Positions 61,601 to 64,000 of a stretch of 64,000 nt of DNA are shown here, piece by piece (the first letter of the stretch is position 1; each line of letters begins with the position of its first letter). The translations under genes and the position numbers were made by a program. Origin of the DNA: Bacteroidota bacterium (GTDB taxonomy: Bacteria; Bacteroidota; Bacteroidia; Chitinophagales; JADIYW01); contig JADIYW010000002.1 in NCBI GenBank assembly GCA_016705125.1, positions 124,001 through 188,000 of the forward strand. The letters run 5' to 3'. The notes below the pieces were generated by a model. That model did not search any database, was not told the origin of the DNA, and worked only from the letters and a program-made list of their open reading frames with translations.

Positions 61601-63867
61601 TTGGTGTCTGTTGTTCCAACTTGAACATAGCCCGTATCCTTATACATCAATATTTTAAATGTGGCATTTGGTTCGTCTTGCCAACTCAAATTAACAGTTC
61701 TATCACATGAAGTGGCAGTCAATCCAGTAGGTAATTTTACCACTGCAAATGACTGAATCGTCATAGTGGTGCCATCACTTATTCTTATTTTAGCAGTTTC
61801 TGTAATTGTTGGATCAATTGGCCAGCTCAAATAACTTTGGGTTGGTGGAATATTAGTAGCCAAAACAGACCAATTCGCTCCATCGTCTTTTGAATATTCA
61901 ATGGTTAAATTCCCAGTGCCTACCGCCTCGAACCTAATATACAAACTTGACCCAAGAGCATTAAAAGCTACTCTTTCATCAGGCATAGGATTCGTTATTT
62001 CAATATTGCTTGCCTCCACCCACTTTACTAATGCATACTCTTGTGGCCCAAAAGGAATTGATTTTCCTTTAATAATTATAGAATAATTTCCCGCAATTGG
62101 ATTATCAATCGTTATTTGTTCAATATTATTTAGTGAATCACGACCGCGAACAGCTATATCATCATAATTTTTTCCCAAAACCCAAGGCAAAACCGTTTGA
62201 CCATTAGGATCCAAAATCTCCAAATCCAAATCATTCACCAATATTTTTGTTGCTGGAAGTGTAGTTGCTGGATCATTCCAAGCAATCATTACCTTAAGTG
62301 TCTTTGCGCCACTTGGAACACTTAAACCAACAATATTAGTTTGCCCATTATTGATTGTTCCCAATTCATAATCATTGGAAACCAAGGCTTTTAATGCTTT
62401 ATTTGCATTTACTCTTCCAAATCCATGACGATAATCTGGACCAGAAAAGCCCAAATCGAAGGCTGTATTGCACAATAATGCTTTAATTAAACTAGATTTT
62501 GGATAGGCTCCTGCGTGATCTTTTTTATACTGTTCCTGCATTAAACCAACAATCCCTGCAATCATTGGAGATGCAAAGGAAGAACCAAAATATTTGGTAA
62601 AACTATTATACCTTCTTAATCCGAATACATTATATCCAAGTGCCACTATTTCTGGCTTCAACCTGCCATCATAAGTTGGCCCCACCGAACTAGTGATATG
62701 CACATCAACAGCATCTACTAATCCGACATCAATAATATTTTTTGCCCCCTGAAAGCCAGGTACAACACTTCCGCCTGTGCCACAACCAGTAAATGAATTT
62801 CCTACCGAAAAAATATGCGTTACATACTCATTATCTTTTGCTATTTTGTCTAATTCACTTGTTTCGGTTACATATAATCCAGGTGGTTCGGAGCAATTAT
62901 ATGGTACGGAAAAAATACCCAAATAATAAGAGTGATTAGTTACGCTTAATTGACTATTTACTATTCCTGCCCTTAGTTCTGACAAAATATCTCCTCTAAA
63001 ATCCCATGAATAAAGCATTGATTTAGGTGCCATTCCTTTACTGTATTCACTAAATATTCCGCCACCATTAATCATTCCTGCTACACCTGTAGCATGTGTA
63101 TTGGTTGCCAAATCGGAATCTAACTTATCATTATTGAATATTCGTTGTTCAAAATCTAAATGCGGCCCAACAGTAGATTCATCCCATTGTCCAATATTTA
63201 TACCCTGCCCCAATAATCCAAAACCACTTGGTCCTTTATATTGAACAGCATTAACCCTATTTTGACCAATTCCACTGCCTAATAATGGCGTTGGGTAATT
63301 TAATTTGGGAGAAATATACCGAACAAAAGGCATTAAAGCCAATTCCTCTACTTGTTCTTTGCTAATAAAAACACTAAACTGTTTAAAATCAGCTTTAAAT
63401 CCATCTAATTCAATTCCTTTTGAAGCTAGATATTGGGTTATTTCATTTTCGGTCAAATCTCCAATAAAACTCACCAAGACCTTTTCCTTTTCCTGATTAT
63501 TTATGGCAAATATACTCGTACTATTTTCAGGTTTTAAAAAAGTGTTTATCTTAGATTGATAAGCTAACCGACCAATTTTGAAGCTATTATTTGGTAGTAA
63601 TTGTTTAAAAAAATCATCTGTACTACTTACCAAAAAAATACCATCGCCAAGGTAGGCTTCTTTATTTAATTCAAGCGGAAATTGAATATTTAAATCTGCT
63701 GTTTTAATTGCAAAATAAGTTTTGCCTTTAAAGGAATATAAATCTGCATCACTTACTGCACTGGATCTAAACGAAGCATCGTTAAATTCCAAAAAATCTA
63801 CCCTATCTTGAGCATTTATTTTAAAAAACCCAGCAAAAATTACAAGTACAAGTAAAAATGATTTCAT
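58612..63867 (-). CDS. S8 subtilisin-like protease, large, T9SS-exported
   Basis: A 1751-residue secreted serine protease. Signal peptide at about 1-19; a propeptide-like region to about 190; the S8 domain at about 200-480 with Asp229 (IGQWDES), His258 (THATGVAG), oxyanion Asn357 (SVGNSFTGC) and Ser430 (FGSSFASPM). Then come a P/pre-peptidase-like domain (500-620), fibronectin-III-like repeats, CARDB-like and jelly-roll-like segments, and a T9SS sorting domain at about 1670-1751 (AVGTYLLKIEKSK). It probably cleaves proteins at the surface or in the medium. Confidence 0.9.
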   Translation of the reverse strand: MKSFLLVLVIFAGFFKINAQDRVDFLEFNDASFRSSAVSDADLYSFKGKTYFAIKTADLNIQFPLELNKEAYLGDGIFLVSSTDDFFKQLLPNNSFKIGRLAYQSKINTFLKPENSTSIFAINNQEKEKVLVSFIGDLTENEITQYLASKGIELDGFKADFKQFSVFISKEQVEELALMPFVRYISPKLNYPTPLLGSGIGQNRVNAVQYKGPSGFGLLGQGINIGQWDESTVGPHLDFEQRIFNNDKLDSDLATNTHATGVAGMINGGGIFSEYSKGMAPKSMLYSWDFRGDILSELRAGIVNSQLSVTNHSYYLGIFSVPYNCSEPPGLYVTETSELDKIAKDNEYVTHIFSVGNSFTGCGTGGSVVPGFQGAKNIIDVGLVDAVDVHITSSVGPTYDGRLKPEIVALGYNVFGLRRYNSFTKYFGSSFASPMIAGIVGLMQEQYKKDHAGAYPKSSLIKALLCNTAFDLGFSGPDYRHGFGRVNANKALKALVSNDYELGTINNGQTNIVGLSVPSGAKTLKVMIAWNDPATTLPATKILVNDLDLEILDPNGQTVLPWVLGKNYDDIAVRGRDSLNNIEQITIDNPIAGNYSIIIKGKSIPFGPQEYALVKWVEASNIEITNPMPDERVAFNALGSSLYIRFEAVGTGNLTIEYSKDDGANWSVLATNIPPTQSYLSWPIDPTITETAKIRISDGTTMTIQSFAVVKLPTGLTATSCDRTVNLSWQDEPNATFKILMYKDTGYVQVGTTDTNFYRVSNLQNGITSLFSIISVTNGKESPRADAIFGTPNPGICPVPNDVGVVGLIAPFGGRLNTSTALTATTNFTARIKNFGNTKVANIGVNLNINGANFNASILDSIAPDSTKDVQFVGTSNLSAIGNYPYTLTTNLTSDGNKNNDTLKGVLYQLAHNPAVLPYFEGFEDMPKCGITDNAFRVLDNDEWDYTTDKFGGRFRVGESDFFASSGKKGATFDNSLAVVPTENNLILNLNLSNYADSLIYLDFSALSHNELTALDFIYVRGKETDNWIKVFDIFANKGPKALFKSFQGLNISKMLITDSASNFSASSQIRFSFNTSKKALFTNQTGGYSIDDIKLYNAGRDIGIEGISYNRFICGGGTNYIISLKGKNNDIYSNGNFALKYSINDGPIVSQVFTQTLLPQDTFAFTFSQNADLSLPGIYKIKVWTSNPGDLAAFNDTILYEVNVLNSVSNFPYYENFESNNGNLISDAGGETKWEWGIPNKNKIYLSGQGNKAWVTNLREKYKNNEETTLYLGCYNFSALTQPIINFNTYQNIETGEIGQGLYDYVVAESSLDGNTWGRLGAIGSGYNWYENIQDSAVWDLDSLPWQVVSQKINLNGITDKSKYMIRLRFKSDIAETREGMAIDDLFITEFLDSIVEKDSTFVSVVSNSEGWVDYRKNGQLIGSFYNDGQQLGTLEMGLLTNETNEISIFKNRRLLPRRFFVWPENELTGNYKVRLFFKNDEYFALNNSDKGINRPGDLVVLKYNGLNTDLDLTNNAFSDYLLLNENEVEIIPYLDGYFVEFETSDFGEYYIVGNKIDIALLDSTQIIAFDAVKNTSNQSVLSWTSAKENQVVKYITTYSLDDINYIPFDSVLATNINGVNTNYSAIDSVSDRLDKLMYYKLWYRTTNDSLVYVGLQTVDYTLSAVNNIQNGGLELRGWQLISKLNNPFEANIYFYGIDGKLINTFTQAIDNGINDFSFLNNGKLAVGTYLLKIEKSKTESVVGKVVVLK

Positions 63868-63922
63868 AATTTTAATTTATAGTACTAATTTAATACTTTT
63901 AAAATTAAAAATCAAAGAAAAA

Positions 63923-64000
63923 CTAAAATTCCACTATTGTTGCACCATCACCTCCAAATCTACTGTCTTCAGCATAAAACTTGCTTACTCCATTATAGCC
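63923..64000 (-). CDS. mutS2: C-terminal end of a probable MutS2 (Smr domain), partial
   Basis: Twenty-five residues before a stop (TAG at 63923-63925) reading KFYAEDSRFGGDGATIVEF. The G-G-x-G-A-T ending is typical of the Smr endonuclease domain at the C-terminus of MutS2. The rest lies beyond the window. Its identity rests on this short tail only. Confidence 0.5.
   Translation of the reverse strand, partial: GYNGVSKFYAEDSRFGGDGATIVEF

Noticed and set aside
1..64000. tRNA and rRNA genes
   Set aside because: No cloverleaf-like block ending in a CCA-adjacent acceptor stem or rRNA-like GC-rich stretch was seen in any gap.

Overview
The window is a low-GC, AT-rich stretch of a Bacteroidota chromosome, with standard code and mostly short intergenic gaps. 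Three secreted proteins end in a type IX secretion (T9SS type A) sorting domain, there is a TonB-dependent receptor and a DUF5686 outer-membrane protein with carboxypeptidase-like N-terminal domains, the cbb3 oxidase has a fused CcoN-CcoO subunit, and several promoters fit the Bacteroidota pattern (TTG/TTTG, about 19 nt, TAnnTTTG). This points to a Chitinophagia/Sphingobacteriia/Flavobacteriia-like aerobe or microaerobe. Species cannot be named. There are no rRNA or tRNA genes, no transposase and no CRISPR array that I can see.

Layout. 1-9.8 kb: hisS, an ElaA-like acetyltransferase, a T9SS-exported esterase, a ferritin-like metal-dependent hydrolase, threonine synthase, a DUF5686 protein, a DUF1456 protein and hemN. 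9.8-14.4 kb: a frameshifted sterol-desaturase-like gene, a lipase-like hydrolase, a DUF445 membrane protein and a PAP2/sphingomyelin-synthase-like phosphatase. 14.7-19.3 kb: a cyanophycin module, with cphA and cphB divergent from one promoter region and an isoaspartyl peptidase convergent to cphB, enough on paper to make and fully degrade cyanophycin. 19.4-25.5 kb: lipoproteins and small secreted proteins, including a tandem lipoprotein array with identical signal-peptide cassettes and a solo third leader, and an XRE regulator with a perfect palindrome upstream. 25.5-27.5 kb: a two-gene GNAT-like/small-protein cassette lying between two copies of the 3' end of an SPFH gene. 27.5-30.5 kb: cytidine deaminase, NUDIX, VOC and a histidine kinase.

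31-34.1 kb: a SulP anion transporter followed by two beta-carbonic anhydrases, a likely bicarbonate/CO2 handling operon. 34.2-37.6 kb: a TonB-dependent receptor whose promoter spacer holds a perfect Fur-like palindrome, then a pirin. 37.6-47.7 kb (minus strand): a cytochrome cbb3 oxidase operon: Rrf2 regulator, UspA, CcoI copper ATPase, CBS protein, CcoS, CcoNO, CcoQ, CcoP, CcoG, FixH and a SafE-type membrane protein. 48-64 kb: alcohol dehydrogenase, a MauE/DoxX-thioredoxin protein, an M42 peptidase, an ArsC-like protein, prfB with its programmed frameshift, a PASTA protein, a T9SS protein, thiol peroxidase, a TonB-C protein, a 1751-residue subtilisin-like T9SS protease and the 3' end of a probable mutS2.

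The least explained features are non-coding or structural: word-like degenerate short repeats in four intergenic regions, two long poly-G tracts at gene ends or starts, a Bacteroidota REP-like palindrome, the SPFH 3'-end duplication flanking the two-gene cassette, and the lipoprotein leader cassettes. Two genes carry single-base losses in A/T runs of six, which may be real decay or sequencing error. The cassette and the lipoprotein array are the best candidates for something undescribed, but both rest on sequence architecture only.
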